A stretch of DNA of 64,000 nt. Source: Eisenbergiella porci. Lineage in GTDB: Bacteria > Bacillota > Clostridia > Lachnospirales > Lachnospiraceae. The position numbers were made by a program, and so were the translations under genes. Shown piece by piece: positions 27,713 to 36,666 of the stretch. Where the stretch lies: contig NZ_VUMI01000013.1 in assembly GCF_009696275.1 (NCBI RefSeq), positions 57,975-121,974 on the forward strand. The letters run 5' to 3'. Positions within the stretch are counted from its first letter, which is position 1. Each line of letters opens with the position of its first letter. The notes below the pieces were generated by a model. That model was not told the origin of the DNA and searched no databases. It saw nothing but the letters and a program-made list of their open reading frames with translations.

Positions 27713-28507
27713 AATACAATCCTTTCCTCTGAGATCAACAACAGTTACCCATTTCACGCTCTTACATTTTATCAATTACATTTGTTCAATAAAACTTTTT
27801 ACCAAAAGCACCTACATAATACTGCCCGGCTACCAACTCACTTCAAAATAATCCCACTCAGTTCCTTTACCTATAATCAATAATATCAACTACCGCAAAA
27901 CACCTGCAATTTCTTCCTGCAATAAAAAAATGCAAAAAGACATATCTAAACCCCCGTTAACTATACGTAGATATATCTTTTTGCATCAATCATTACAAGA
28001 GTTTTACCTTTTTACTAAATATAGTCTTATCGTAACTCTTTGTCAACAAATTCCACCGTCTTCTTCAACTTAAAATAAAATAGTCTATATCATTTTCTAT
28101 ACTAATATTTTAACAATTTTTATTTACTTTTCAGTCCACCAAAAATCTTCACTAAAATAAGTTCCACAGCCCAGGAATTTCGCTTATAATAAAAAAATGC
28201 TATAAAATGCCTCCTCATACTTGAAAACTGCAGTTTGGAAGCCCTTGAGGGATGCCGGGTGCGTTTCTTTGTCAACGCAATAGCTGTATCTCACGAAGAC
28301 AGTGATGATGAGGAAATACTCTATACCGATTCCTCGGACGGCGTCATGAGCATCTGGCCTATGGAGATAACAAGGCTGATGAAGTACGAACAAAAGAAGA
28401 ATTCCTTAATCTCATTATGAACTGCACTGTGACAAGCAAAAATGCAGAGGGAGATGGCGCCTATAATGGAGCTATACGGTAGAGTCCAATAGGATAAACA
28501 GTGATAG
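27713..28507. other. AT-rich region with gene fragments and a hairpin
   Basis: A hairpin at 27931-27985 has 18-base arms (TGCAAAAAGACATATCTA and complement, one mismatch). At 28220-28420 an open plus-strand frame (LEALEGCRVRFF ... DSSDGVMSIWPMEITRL) looks coding-like but lacks a start with a ribosome site. A further short frame follows it directly (MNCTVTSKNAEGDG ...). I do not recognise either; they may be minor-pilin debris. Confidence 0.35.
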
Positions 28508-28818
28508 ACAAAAGGAAATTTACAGGGGAAAAAACGGATTAAAAATAATCAAAAAGGATATACATAAATCGAACTAATAGTTACCTTTGTACTGCTGGGA
28601 CTCCTCGTGGCCGCGGCAGCTTCAGTGCTGTCCCCATTTATTAGACTGCACTTAAATCAGATAAATATAGCTCACGCGCAGACATTGCCGATATCCTTCT
28701 TTCAAAAATAAGCGGGCAGCTGATTGATGCTGAAAAAATATTAGAGTTAAAAAACATAAAAACTGGTTACGAATATGAAACAAGTAAAATCATAAAATGC
28801 ATTAATTTGAAAGACTAG
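28508..28818 (+). pseudogene. Type IV prepilin pseudogene (stop in signal motif, frameshift)
   Basis: In frame from 28508 the sequence reads KRIKNNQKGYT, a stop (TAA, 28565-28567), then IELIVTFVLLGLLVAAAASVLSP. A single change of TTA to TAA explains this: the expected motif is GYTLIELIV. The frame then shifts by one base near 28680 and continues as ADIADILLSKISGQLIDAEK to a stop at 28818. No start codon with a ribosome site is present. This is a clear relic of a pilin or pseudopilin. Confidence 0.8.
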
Positions 28819-28834
28819 ACTTCCATTTTCCCTA

Positions 28835-28863
28835 TTGACTTCCCCCACCTTCTCTTATATGCT
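28835..28863 (+). promoter_or_regulatory. Sigma-A promoter of the NSS transporter gene
   Basis: TTGACT, 17 bases, TATGCT, ending 38 bases before the start codon at 28902. CTAGGGGG forms the ribosome site. Confidence 0.7.
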
Positions 28864-28901
28864 GATGAAAGTACACACAAATTTCTAGGGGGAATTAACT
28901 T

Positions 28902-30275
28902 ATGGAAAAAAGAGAAAAGTTCTCATCCCGGCTGGGATTTATCCTCATTTCAGCCGGCTGTGCCGTTGGTTTGGGAAACGTATGGCGTTTTCCCTACATT
29001 ACCGGAAAATACGGCGGAGCCGCTTTCGTGCTCATCTATTTTGTCTTTCTTGTAATTCTCGGCCTTCCTATTATGGTAATGGAATTTTCGGTGGGCCGTG
29101 CCAGCCAGAAATCCGCTGCCCGCAGCTTCCACGTACTGGAGCCAAAGGGAAGCAAATGGCATTTCATGGCCATTATTGCTATTGCAGGCAACTATCTCCT
29201 CATGATGTTCTATACCACCGTAGGCGGCTGGATGCTCGCTTATGTAATTAAAATGATACGCGGAGAGTTCACCGGCCTCACACCGGATGAAGTGGGCGGC
29301 GTTTTTAACGGTATGCTCGGGCAGCCCAGATCCATGACCTTCTGGATGATCGTCACGGTAATCATCGGCTTCCTCGTATGCAGCCTCGGCCTGCAGAAGG
29401 GTGTGGAACGCGTAACCAAATTCATGATGGCATCCCTGTTTGTTATTCTGATCATCCTTTGTATCAGAAGCGTTACCCTGCCCGGCGCAGCCGAAGGCGT
29501 CCGCTTTTACCTGATACCTGACTTTCATAAAATAACTGAATATGGCCTGTTTGAGGTTGTCTTCGCTGCCATGGGACAGGCATTTTTTACCCTGAGCTTA
29601 GGCATCGGCGCCATGGCTATTTTCGGAAGCTATATTGCCAAGGAGCACACCCTTACCGGTGAGTCCATCCGTATCTGTACGCTGGATACCATCGTGGCCC
29701 TGCTGGCCGGGCTGATCATCTTCCCCGCCTGCTTCGCTTTCCAGGTAAATCCCGGAGAGGGCCCCGGACTGGTATTCGTAACCCTGCCCAATATTTTTAA
29801 CCAGATGGCCGGCGGACGCATTTTCGGCACCCTGTTCTTCATCTTCATGAGCTTCGCTGCCCTGTCCACCATCATAGCCGTATTCGAAAATATTTTAAGC
29901 TTCTCCATCGATTTGTTCGGATGGACCAGAAAAAAAGCTGTTGCGGTCAACTTCGTTGCGATCCTTCTACTCTCCCTGCCCTGTGTTTTCGGCTTCAATA
30001 TCTGGAGCGCAATCGCTCCGCTGGGCGCAGGCTCCACGATTCAGGATCTGGAAGATTTCATCGTCTCCAATAACCTGCTTCCCCTAGGAAGTTTGGGATA
30101 CCTGCTGTTCTGTACCAGCCGCTACGGCTGGGGCTGGAAGAGCTTCATTAAGGAAGCCGATTCCGGCAAGGGCGTGAAGTTCCCTCAGTGGTCGCGTATT
30201 TATGTAAGCTTCATCCTGCCCGCCATCGTATTGTTCATCTTTATCATGGGCTATGTACAGAAGTTTGTTAAATAA
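28902..30275 (+). CDS. Na+-dependent neurotransmitter:sodium symporter (NSS/SNF) family transporter
   Basis: Sodium-coupled uptake of an amino acid or amine across the inner membrane. 457 residues with about 11-12 membrane helices. The helix 1 signature GFILISAGCAVGLGNVWRFPY, which lines the sodium and substrate sites, is intact. GGAAFVLIYFVFL, the helix 3 Tyr region and the helix 6 FFTLSLGIGAMAIFGSY unwound segment follow. The substrate cannot be told; bacterial relatives include LeuT and TnaT. It has its own promoter and terminator and is unrelated to the decayed pilus genes upstream. Confidence 0.95.
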   Translation: MEKREKFSSRLGFILISAGCAVGLGNVWRFPYITGKYGGAAFVLIYFVFLVILGLPIMVMEFSVGRASQKSAARSFHVLEPKGSKWHFMAIIAIAGNYLLMMFYTTVGGWMLAYVIKMIRGEFTGLTPDEVGGVFNGMLGQPRSMTFWMIVTVIIGFLVCSLGLQKGVERVTKFMMASLFVILIILCIRSVTLPGAAEGVRFYLIPDFHKITEYGLFEVVFAAMGQAFFTLSLGIGAMAIFGSYIAKEHTLTGESIRICTLDTIVALLAGLIIFPACFAFQVNPGEGPGLVFVTLPNIFNQMAGGRIFGTLFFIFMSFAALSTIIAVFENILSFSIDLFGWTRKKAVAVNFVAILLLSLPCVFGFNIWSAIAPLGAGSTIQDLEDFIVSNNLLPLGSLGYLLFCTSRYGWGWKSFIKEADSGKGVKFPQWSRIYVSFILPAIVLFIFIMGYVQKFVK

Positions 30276-30316
30276 CATTTGCTTAAAACATCATTCCGTT
30301 TATTATATTTGAGATC

Positions 30317-30348
30317 ACAAAAGGAACAGGGCAGCCTGTTCCTTTTGT
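30317..30348. terminator. Terminator after the NSS transporter gene
   Basis: ACAAAAGGAACAGG and CCTGTTCCTTTTGT form a perfect 14-base stem with a GCAG loop. Confidence 0.85.
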
Positions 30349-30520
30349 AATCAAAAACTTATTTTCAAATACCCATGTTGGTGATAATCTCACTATCCAA
30401 AACTATTACATTATCACAATAAATATATATACCGGAGGCAATAGCCCCCACATCTTCTTTGCACTTTGCTGTTTTTTAAATCACCAACATATAGGGTTTT
30501 TCCCAATGGTGCCAGTATTT
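30349..30520. other. Short AT-rich spacer
   Basis: No feature recognised apart from possible remains of the toxin gene 3' end on the minus strand. Confidence 0.3.
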
Positions 30521-30697
30521 TCAGTATCGTATCCCTAACTCCCATATGGCACCCTCTAAATGCTTCATATAAGGCTCTCCTGCTGTGGTTCCATATACAC
30601 TTAAAATCTGTATATAATCACCAATTTTATTTAATCTAATGCGGCTGTCCTTAGACTTTTTTAAACTTAATGTTTGTATATAATCATATACCGGTTT
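30521..30697 (-). pseudogene. RelE/HigB-type (Gp49-like) toxin remnant
   Basis: 59 codons in frame between two stops. The stretch VYDYIQTLS, then KIGDYIQILSVYGTTAGEPY, then MKHLEGAIWEL follows the phage Gp49-like/HigB toxin pattern (helix, G-x-P-x-x-K-x-L-x-x-x-x-W-E-L-R). There is no start codon, and the frame ends where the conserved Arg and the beta strands with catalytic residues should follow. Directly downstream of spmB. Recognition is by family pattern. Confidence 0.6.
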
Positions 30698-30708
30698 AAG
30701 TTATTAAA

Positions 30709-31236
30709 TCAAATTACCCCTGCCAATACAATACTCGCAATAATTCCCGCCGCCGTAGCCGTCAGCGCACCAGCCAGCGTATATCTCGTCTTCGTAACCT
30801 TTGCCGCCATAAAATACACACTCATAGTGTAAAAACAGGTTTCCGTACAGCTCATCAGAATAGATGTCATCATACCTATGTAAGAATCCGTACCATAATT
30901 TTTAAAAATATCCAGCACCAGTCCTGTTGCGGCCGAAGAGGAAAACAGTTTGACAAAAATCAGCGGCACAACAGGAGCAGGCAGCCCTATCGGCTCCGTA
31001 AGCTTTCCGACCAGTCCGCCGAAAAATTCCAGGAACCCGGATGCGCGCAAGATCCCCACCGCCATCATCAGTCCGATAAGTGTGGGCATAATCTGTATTA
31101 CCGTTTTAAAGCCGTCCTCCGCTCCTCTGATAAAATCTTCATATACATTCGTATGGTGAATTACTCCATACGCCACAATATAAAATATCAATGCCGGAAT
31201 AATAATATTTGACAGATTTGCCAGTACGTTCATCAT
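30709..31236 (-). CDS. spmB: Spore maturation protein B
   Basis: Membrane protein of about 175 residues needed with SpmA for spore core dehydration. It belongs to the nucleoside-recognition (Gate) family: hydrophobic helices, the central GLMMAVGILRASGFLE and the conserved SSSAATGLVLDIF and SCTETCFYTMSVYF blocks. Start at 31236 is preferred because GAGG lies ten bases upstream; the ATG at 31245 is too close to it. Usually adjacent to spmA; here 650 bases separate them. Confidence 0.92.
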   Translation of the reverse strand: MMNVLANLSNIIIPALIFYIVAYGVIHHTNVYEDFIRGAEDGFKTVIQIMPTLIGLMMAVGILRASGFLEFFGGLVGKLTEPIGLPAPVVPLIFVKLFSSSAATGLVLDIFKNYGTDSYIGMMTSILMSCTETCFYTMSVYFMAAKVTKTRYTLAGALTATAAGIIASIVLAGVI

Positions 31237-31577
31237 AGACGGCATACCTCAGCAGTCATTTTCTAAACAATATATGCACCCTTTGGCCTGTTCATGATTC
31301 GTTGTTTATGCCTGCCGTACATATGACAATTCCCGCTTACTCTTTCCAGCCAGCCCCTGGTTATATGTCTGAAGTTCCTGGTTATATCATAAATAAAAAT
31401 AACTATATCACCGATTAATGAACGACAGGTCATATATATTTACTATAATAATTCTTTCTCAAAATTTTCGGTATACGCATATTGGTTTAAACCATCTGAA
31501 CCGACTTCAGCCGGAGAATGATGTCATTTCGGATAAGAATCCTTCCCATTTCATCCAGAATATCAGGATACGTATAA
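31237..31577. other. Spacer between spmB and XRE remnant
   Basis: About 340 bases, AT-rich. The part next to the XRE remnant may contain its lost N-terminal codons in other frames, but nothing is convincing. Confidence 0.35.
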
Positions 31578-31880
31578 CAAAAATACCGATTTTCGCTACA
31601 TTCAGTATGCACTTTCCCCTCAAAGGAACTAGGTTGTACTATCTCATTTATCGGTAATATTGAAAATAACCGTGCCAAGCTTAACCTTTGCGTCCTGACA
31701 TATTATGCAAAGCTCTGCAATGTGACCGTGGATTCTATTCTTGCCGCCGGAGAGTCCGATACGGACAGCCAAAAACACTCTGCCACCCGGGACGCCGAAG
31801 TAATTAACATCTTCCACCAATTTCCCCCGGAAGAGCAGGACAGAATTCTAAAGGTACTGAAATTCCCGAAAAATATTTGA
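31578..31880 (+). pseudogene. XRE-family (HTH_3) regulator remnant
   Basis: 101 codons with no start. The frame opens after a stop at 31575. The sequence SKELGCTISFIGNIENNRA is helices 2-4 of a Cro/C1-type HTH, and LTYYAKLCNVTVDSILAAGE is its characteristic end. A C-terminal FPPEEQDRILKVLKF segment follows. The first HTH helix and the start are damaged. It lies on the opposite strand between spmA and spmB. Confidence 0.72.
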
Positions 31881-31886
31881 GCAGAA

Positions 31887-32498
31887 TCACCCGCTCCCCT
31901 TCCTCCCCCGGTCCATCACCTTAATAAAAATCACTCCCACTATCGTAGAAAATAAAGTGGCAATCATTCCCGGCATGATCACCGCCGTAGGGTTCACACT
32001 CCCGTACTGGCTCCTGTATGCAATAATCGACACCGGAATCAGCTGCAGGGATGAAATATTCAGAATAAGAAAGGAACACATTTCATTGCTCGCCGTATGC
32101 GGCGACCTCCCTGTTTTCCGGCACTCCTCCTCATTCAGCTTCTGCAGCTCCTCCATGGCCTTCAGGCCCGCAGGCGTGCAGGCCCAGCCCAGGCCCAGGA
32201 TATTGGCAATAATGTTGGTGGAAATATACTCCCTTGCTGCATGGTTCCTGGGGAGCCTGGGAAACAAAAAGCTGACAAACGGCTGAATCCCCCTTGTCAT
32301 AGAGGCAATCAGCCCTGAATTCTTGGCAATCTCCATCAGCCCCACCCAAAGCGCCATAATGCCCACCATGGTAATACACAACTGCACCGCCTCACCCGCG
32401 GACTCCAGGGCGCCGTTTGCCACCGCCTCAATATTGCCCGTCAGGGCCCCGTAAATAACCCCTATGGCAATCATAACCGCCCAAATATAATTCAGCAT
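31887..32498 (-). CDS. spmA: Spore maturation protein A
   Basis: 203-residue membrane protein of the nucleoside-recognition domain family; works with SpmB in spore core dehydration. Conserved blocks GALTGNIEAVANGALESAG, TMVGIMALWVGLMEIAKNSG and STNIIANILGLGWACTPAGLKAMEELQ are present. AAGGG precedes the start. In most endospore formers spmB follows at once; here an XRE remnant and spacer intervene. The gene supports a spore-forming host. Confidence 0.94.
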   Translation of the reverse strand: MLNYIWAVMIAIGVIYGALTGNIEAVANGALESAGEAVQLCITMVGIMALWVGLMEIAKNSGLIASMTRGIQPFVSFLFPRLPRNHAAREYISTNIIANILGLGWACTPAGLKAMEELQKLNEEECRKTGRSPHTASNEMCSFLILNISSLQLIPVSIIAYRSQYGSVNPTAVIMPGMIATLFSTIVGVIFIKVMDRGRKGSG

Positions 32499-32578
32499 AT
32501 AAACCCTTTTTTCACAGCTGTCCGTCGTCCGGGCAGCCGCCTTTTTTCTACCATTATATTTCCCCGAAGCATAAAAAA

Positions 32579-32627
32579 TGCCTGCATAAGGCCCCGGCCT
32601 CCCGCCGGCATTTCCTTATACAGGCAT
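32579..32627 (-). terminator. Terminator of the amino-acid ABC operon
   Basis: Arms ATGCCTGTATAAGG / CCTTATGCAGGCAT with a GC-rich inner loop, followed by TTTTTT on the minus strand. Confidence 0.8.
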
Positions 32628-32712
32628 CCATATTTACATAATCAGACTTTTTCATATTTAGACAATTAATAACCAGACAACTTCCTGTCCCGCCAAAGCG
32701 CCTGGCTACAGC

Positions 32713-33453
32713 CTACAGCACCTTGGAAAGGAACTCCCGCAGCCTTGGATTCTTCGGATTGTCAAAGAATTCCTTAGGCGCGCTCTCTTCCTTAATAATA
32801 CCGTCATCCATAAACAGTACACGGCTTCCCACTTCTTTGGCAAAACCCATTTCATGCGTAACGATGACCATAGTCATGCCGTCCCTTGCCAGATCTGACA
32901 TAACTCCCAGAACCTCTCCGACCATTTCCGGATCAAGCGCGCTGGTAGGCTCGTCAAACAGCATCACATCCGGATGCATGCACAGGGAACGCACGATGGC
33001 AATACGCTGCTTCTGCCCGCCGGACAGCTGGGAAGGATATGCATTGGCCTTTTCCGTCAGACCGACCCGCTCCAGAAGCTGCATGGCCTCCTGCTCGGCT
33101 TCCTTTTTCGGACGTTTCAGCAGCTGGATGGGCGCAAGCGTCATGTTCTGCAGAATCGTCTTGTGGGGAAACAGGTTAAAATGCTGGAATACCATACCGA
33201 TATGCTGCCGGTACAGGTTAATATTGGCCTTGGGATCGGTGATGTCCTTTCCCTCGAAAAGAATCTGCCCTGCCGTAGGCTCCTCCAGCAGGTTCAGGGA
33301 GCGAAGAAAGGTGGATTTGCCGGAACCGGAGGGTCCCACAATCACCACTACCTCTCCCTGGGATATGGTGGTGCTGATATTTTTAAGGACCGAGATATCC
33401 CCGAAGGATTTGCAAAGGTCCCGGATCTCAAATAAAATCTGTCCGTCAGCGTT
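32713..33453 (-). CDS. Polar amino-acid ABC transporter ATPase (GlnQ type)
   Basis: About 246 residues. The ATG at 33453 has AAAGGAGG upstream and lies just inside the permease stop (eight-base overlap). Walker [11 protein letters not shown]-loop [11 protein letters not shown], signature [14 protein letters not shown], Walker [15 protein letters not shown] and H-loop VTHEM are intact. [14 protein letters not shown] is typical of the GlnQ/HisP group. It energises uptake by the permease encoded before it. Third gene of binding protein, permease, ATPase. Confidence 0.95.
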   Translation of the reverse strand, partial: NADGQILFEIRDLCKSFGDISVLKNISTTISQGEVVVIVGPSGSGKSTFLRSLNLLEEPTAGQILFEGKDITDPKANINLYRQHIGMVFQHFNLFPHKTILQNMTLAPIQLLKRPKKEAEQEAMQLLERVGLTEKANAYPSQLSGGQKQRIAIVRSLCMHPDVMLFDEPTSALDPEMVGEVLGVMSDLARDGMTMVIVTHEMGFAKEVGSRVLFMDDGIIKEESAPKEFFDNPKNPRLREFLSKVL

Positions 33454-34198
33454 CATTTGTACGCAGCCTCCTTTCCAGTTTGGAAACACCTGCCGCCAGC
33501 AGGGATACGATTGCCAGGTAAATCACTGCAACGGCAATCAGGGGCATGAATGCGGAATAGGTCTGGCTCCGGATAACATTGCCGCCGTGGGTCAGATCCG
33601 TCAGGGCGATGTAACCGCTGATGGAGGTTTCCTTCAGGAGCACAATAATTTCATTTCCCAGCGCGGGAAGCACATTTTTCAGCGCCTGGGGAAGAATGAT
33701 ATGCCACATGGTTGCCGGATAGCCAAAGCCCAGGCTTCTGCCGGCTTCAAACTGCCCGATATCAATGGCCATAATGCCGGAACGCACGATTTCCGCCACA
33801 TATGCGCCGGAGTTGATGCCGAAGGCCAGAATCGCCACCACCCTTTTATCTATGGTAACGCTTCCGAAAATTACATAATACATAATCAGCAGCTGAATCA
33901 TCGTAGGCGTACCGCGGATTACCGTCAGGTAAAGCTGGCAGATAAAATCCACAAGCTTAAACAGATAATAGCCCAGCAGCTTCCTAAAATAAACACCCTT
34001 CTCCTTGATTTTCGCAGGCTTCTTTATCCCGCTCTTCACTGCGCTGGAACGGACAATCGCCACCAGAAAGCCCAGAACCAGACCCAGAATCACTGCAAAA
34101 AAAGTAATCAGCAGCGTAGTCTTCAGTCCGTCCGTCAGATATTTCCAACGGTCGTCCTTAATGAAATTCAGATAAAACTGATCCAAAAAATTTTGCAT
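33446..34198 (-). CDS. Polar amino-acid ABC transporter permease
   Basis: 250 residues, His/Glu/Gln/Arg-type permease. About five hydrophobic helices and the EAA loop in [28 protein letters not shown], which couples to the ATPase. An insertion of basic residues (about 55-75, [14 protein letters not shown]) lies between the first two helices and is somewhat longer than usual. GGAGGG lies before the start. Translation is coupled to the ATPase gene by overlap. Confidence 0.94.
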   Translation of the reverse strand: MQNFLDQFYLNFIKDDRWKYLTDGLKTTLLITFFAVILGLVLGFLVAIVRSSAVKSGIKKPAKIKEKGVYFRKLLGYYLFKLVDFICQLYLTVIRGTPTMIQLLIMYYVIFGSVTIDKRVVAILAFGINSGAYVAEIVRSGIMAIDIGQFEAGRSLGFGYPATMWHIILPQALKNVLPALGNEIIVLLKETSISGYIALTDLTHGGNVIRSQTYSAFMPLIAVAVIYLAIVSLLAAGVSKLERRLRTNER

Positions 34199-34321
34199 CT
34201 AAATACCCTCCGCCATTTCTCCTTAGTATATTTTTACTACCCGTCAAAAAACTGCACTAACTTGTACACCAGCCACGCGCTGTCAGACACGCTGATAAGG
34301 TCTGGCTGATGCGCAACAAAC

Positions 34322-34345
34322 GGGCCCATGGTATTTCATGGGTCC
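34322..34345 (-). terminator. Possible attenuating hairpin between binding protein and permease genes
   Basis: GGACCCATG / CATGGGCCC on the minus strand with a short loop and GTTTGTT after it. A weak terminator or RNA-stabilising hairpin here would give more binding protein than permease, as is common for such operons. The surrounding 258-base gap holds nothing else recognisable. Confidence 0.45.
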
Positions 34346-34456
34346 GCCTGTATCATACACACTCTGCCCGGGAGAAAAAAACGCCTCTCAAATCATTACA
34401 TTATATTATTATAAACTCAATTATAAGCTCAACGCATTTACCGCGCCAGGCTGTCA

Positions 34457-35359
34457 TCACTCTTTTACAATAATAACCTGCTTGGAGCTTGCATAGGAAT
34501 CAGTAAAATCAACGCTCTGCAGACGATCCTCGGTAACCGTGATGCCTGCAACCCCGATATCGGCCTTGCCGGACTGGATTGCATTGATAATGGAATCAAA
34601 CTCCATGTCCTCAATCTTCAGCTCATAGCCCAGCACGTCGCATACGGCCTGTGCCATATCAGCATCAATTCCAACCACCTTGTCTCCCTGATAGAATTCA
34701 TAAGGCTCAAAATAAGCGTTGGTTGCCATTACCAGAGTACCGTTGGAACGATCCACGTCAGCAGGAGATTCATAAGGGAACTGTCCCTTGGTGTCATCCC
34801 CGATATAGTTCTTTACAATATTATCCAGCGTTCCGTCGGCCTTCAGCTTCGCAAGCGCCTCATTAATGCTGGAGGTCAGCTCTGCGTTGTCCTTGGAAAC
34901 ACAGATGGCATAATCCTCTTCTGCGAAGGGCTCTTCCAGAATCTTCAGTCCTGTAGTATTGGCTACGAATGCCTTTGCGGGCTGCTCATCGATCATCACG
35001 CAGTCAATCTTTCCCTGCAGAAGCGCCTGGATAGCGTCGTTTCCTTTGTTGAAGCGTTCTATTGTGGAACCCTGTTCCTCGTAATCGGATGCAAAAATAT
35101 CGCCTGTCGTTCCCAGCTGGACACCGATGGACTTTCCGGGAAGATCATCAACGCTTGCCACTGCGCCCTCTGCCGCTGTCGTCTCCGCTGCTGCGGTGGA
35201 TTCCGGCGCCGTATCACTTGCCGCCTCTGTAGCTGTTGCTGCGCTGGAAGCCTCAGGTGCTACTTCGCTTGTAGTTGTAGTTCCCTGTGCGCTGCTTCCG
35301 CATGCGGCAAGAGATACCGTCATGCATACAGCCAGTGCTGTTGCTAAAAATTTTTTCAT
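34457..35359 (-). CDS. Amino-acid ABC binding lipoprotein with circularly permuted fold
   Basis: 300 residues. Lipoprotein signal with lipobox LAAC (Cys20), then a Thr/Ala/Glu/Ser-rich linker to about residue 66. Type II amino-acid binding proteins normally begin with the GTLVMATNAYFEPYEF strand and reach VDDLPGKSIGVQLGTTGD only after the first domain crossover. Here residues 67-188 are that second part (DDLPGKSIGVQLGTTGD, then the KADGTLDNIVKNYIGD tail). Residues 206-300 are the normal N-terminal half (GTLVMATNAYFEPYEF, GIDADMAQAVCDVLGY, IQSGKADIGVAGITVTEDR, DSYASSKQVIIVKE), ending at the hinge. The reading frame is clean and all family motifs are kept, so it is probably functional. First gene of the operon; the substrate is a polar amino acid, identity unknown. 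Confidence 0.88.
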   Translation of the reverse strand: MKKFLATALAVCMTVSLAACGSSAQGTTTTSEVAPEASSAATATEAASDTAPESTAAAETTAAEGAVASVDDLPGKSIGVQLGTTGDIFASDYEEQGSTIERFNKGNDAIQALLQGKIDCVMIDEQPAKAFVANTTGLKILEEPFAEEDYAICVSKDNAELTSSINEALAKLKADGTLDNIVKNYIGDDTKGQFPYESPADVDRSNGTLVMATNAYFEPYEFYQGDKVVGIDADMAQAVCDVLGYELKIEDMEFDSIINAIQSGKADIGVAGITVTEDRLQSVDFTDSYASSKQVIIVKE

Positions 35360-35407
35360 AATTACTCTCTCCTCCTCGCGCTTTTACGCGCCTTACAAAA
35401 ATAAAAC

Positions 35408-35421
35408 TGTATAAATATACA
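35408..35421. promoter_or_regulatory. Candidate ArgR-type operator
   Basis: TGTATAAATATACA, a near-perfect palindrome, lies about 50 bases before the binding-protein start. It resembles ARG boxes; if real it would point to arginine or a related amino acid. Low certainty. Confidence 0.35.
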
Positions 35422-35488
35422 TTAATTATAATTTATATTAACATATTTATCTTGAAACACAAGCGGTATTTTTCACAAAATAAAGGCA

Positions 35489-35525
35489 GGAAACGGAAAA
35501 GGTTTCTTTCAACTTTTCCATTTCC
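35489..35525 (-). terminator. Terminator after fabH
   Basis: GGAAATGGAAAAG / CTTTTCCGTTTCC on the minus strand, then TGCCTTTATTTT. It ends the fabD-to-fabH unit. Confidence 0.75.
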
Positions 35526-35606
35526 CGCCGCATCAACTGAATAGTTATAAATTTTATAACCGTTTTGCACCTTCGTCGTTATATTTTTTTACCACTCTAT
35601 CACTGC

Positions 35607-36569
35607 TTACCACTCCATCACTGCTGTCCCCCAGGAAAGTCCGGCGCCGAAGCCGCAGAGCACGATTTTGTCCCCGCGGGAAAGGCAGCCCTTCCTGTTG
35701 ATCTCATCCAGCAGGATTGGCACGCTGGCCGCGGAGATATTTCCACAATGATCCAGGCTTACCGGGAACTTATCCACAGAAATATGAAGTCTTTTCGCTA
35801 CGGACTGGATAATCCGCAGATTCGCCTGGTGCAGGAAAAAATATTTGATATCCTCCGCCTGCAGCCCCGCCTGTTCCAGAGCCTTATGTATGGATACCGG
35901 AACCGTGGTCACCGCAAATTTATAGACCTCCTGACCGTCCATATGCACATAATCCGGTTCATTTCCGGTTACCACCAGCGGGTTGTTATTCCCTCTGCCG
36001 CGGCAGACCAACGCGCTTCCCCTGACGCCGTCGCAGCCCTGATCGAAGCTTAAAATCCCTGTTTTCTCCCGGGCAAGCACCACAGCGCCCGCGCCGTCTC
36101 CGAACAGGACGCAGGTGCTCCTGTCCGTCCAGTCCATAATTCTTGACAGAGTTTCCGCCCCCAGGACCAAAGCGTTCTGAAAACGCCCTGTTCCAAGAAA
36201 TGCATCCGCAGTTTCCAGTGAAAACAAAAATCCGGAACACGCAGCGTTAATGTCAAAAGCCATAGCTTTTTTTGCCCCCAGACGCGCCTGCAGCTCACAG
36301 GCCGCGGAAGGAGTCACATGATCCGCCGTAATCGTGCCTACCACTATCAAATCCAGATCCTCCGGTGCGATTCCCGCCTGCTCCAGGGCCAGCCTGGAAG
36401 CCTGCTCCGCCATATCCGCAGTGGTTTCTTCCCTGACAAGCCGTCTCTCCCGTATCCCCGTCCGGCTGGTAATCCACTCATCCGAGGTGTCCATTCTTTC
36501 GGAAAGCCAGTCGTTGGTTATGATGGTTTCCGGAAGGCAGCTTCCCGTTCCTATTATTCTGCTCGTCAT
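35607..36569 (-). CDS. fabH: 3-oxoacyl-ACP synthase III (KAS III)
   Basis: Condenses acetyl-CoA (or a branched starter) with malonyl-ACP to begin fatty-acid synthesis. 320 residues from the ATG at 36569 with GGGAG upstream. Catalytic Cys in NAACSGFLF (near residue 110), His in LHQANLRI and Asn in GNISAAS are all present. Last gene of the fabD-to-fabH unit, followed by a terminator. In many Clostridia fabH stands near the start of the cluster, so the terminal position is unusual. Confidence 0.95.
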   Translation of the reverse strand: MTSRIIGTGSCLPETIITNDWLSERMDTSDEWITSRTGIRERRLVREETTADMAEQASRLALEQAGIAPEDLDLIVVGTITADHVTPSAACELQARLGAKKAMAFDINAACSGFLFSLETADAFLGTGRFQNALVLGAETLSRIMDWTDRSTCVLFGDGAGAVVLAREKTGILSFDQGCDGVRGSALVCRGRGNNNPLVVTGNEPDYVHMDGQEVYKFAVTTVPVSIHKALEQAGLQAEDIKYFFLHQANLRIIQSVAKRLHISVDKFPVSLDHCGNISAASVPILLDEINRKGCLSRGDKIVLCGFGAGLSWGTAVMEW

Positions 36570-36666
36570 ATCTGCTCCCATCTGCCCGACGCGGCGGGCA
36601 TACGGCCGAAAGGGGCCATATTCCTGTCTGATATACCGTCAGTGTACCTGACAGTGTCAATCCATT

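Noticed and set aside
28184..28393. 69-codon minus-strand frame near the pilin relics
   Set aside because: No ribosome site, and the opposite strand has an equally open frame; neither can be supported as a gene.
34258..34275. AACTTGTACACC near the permease gene as an AraR site
   Set aside because: A single half-site without a partner, far from sugar genes; a chance match is likely.
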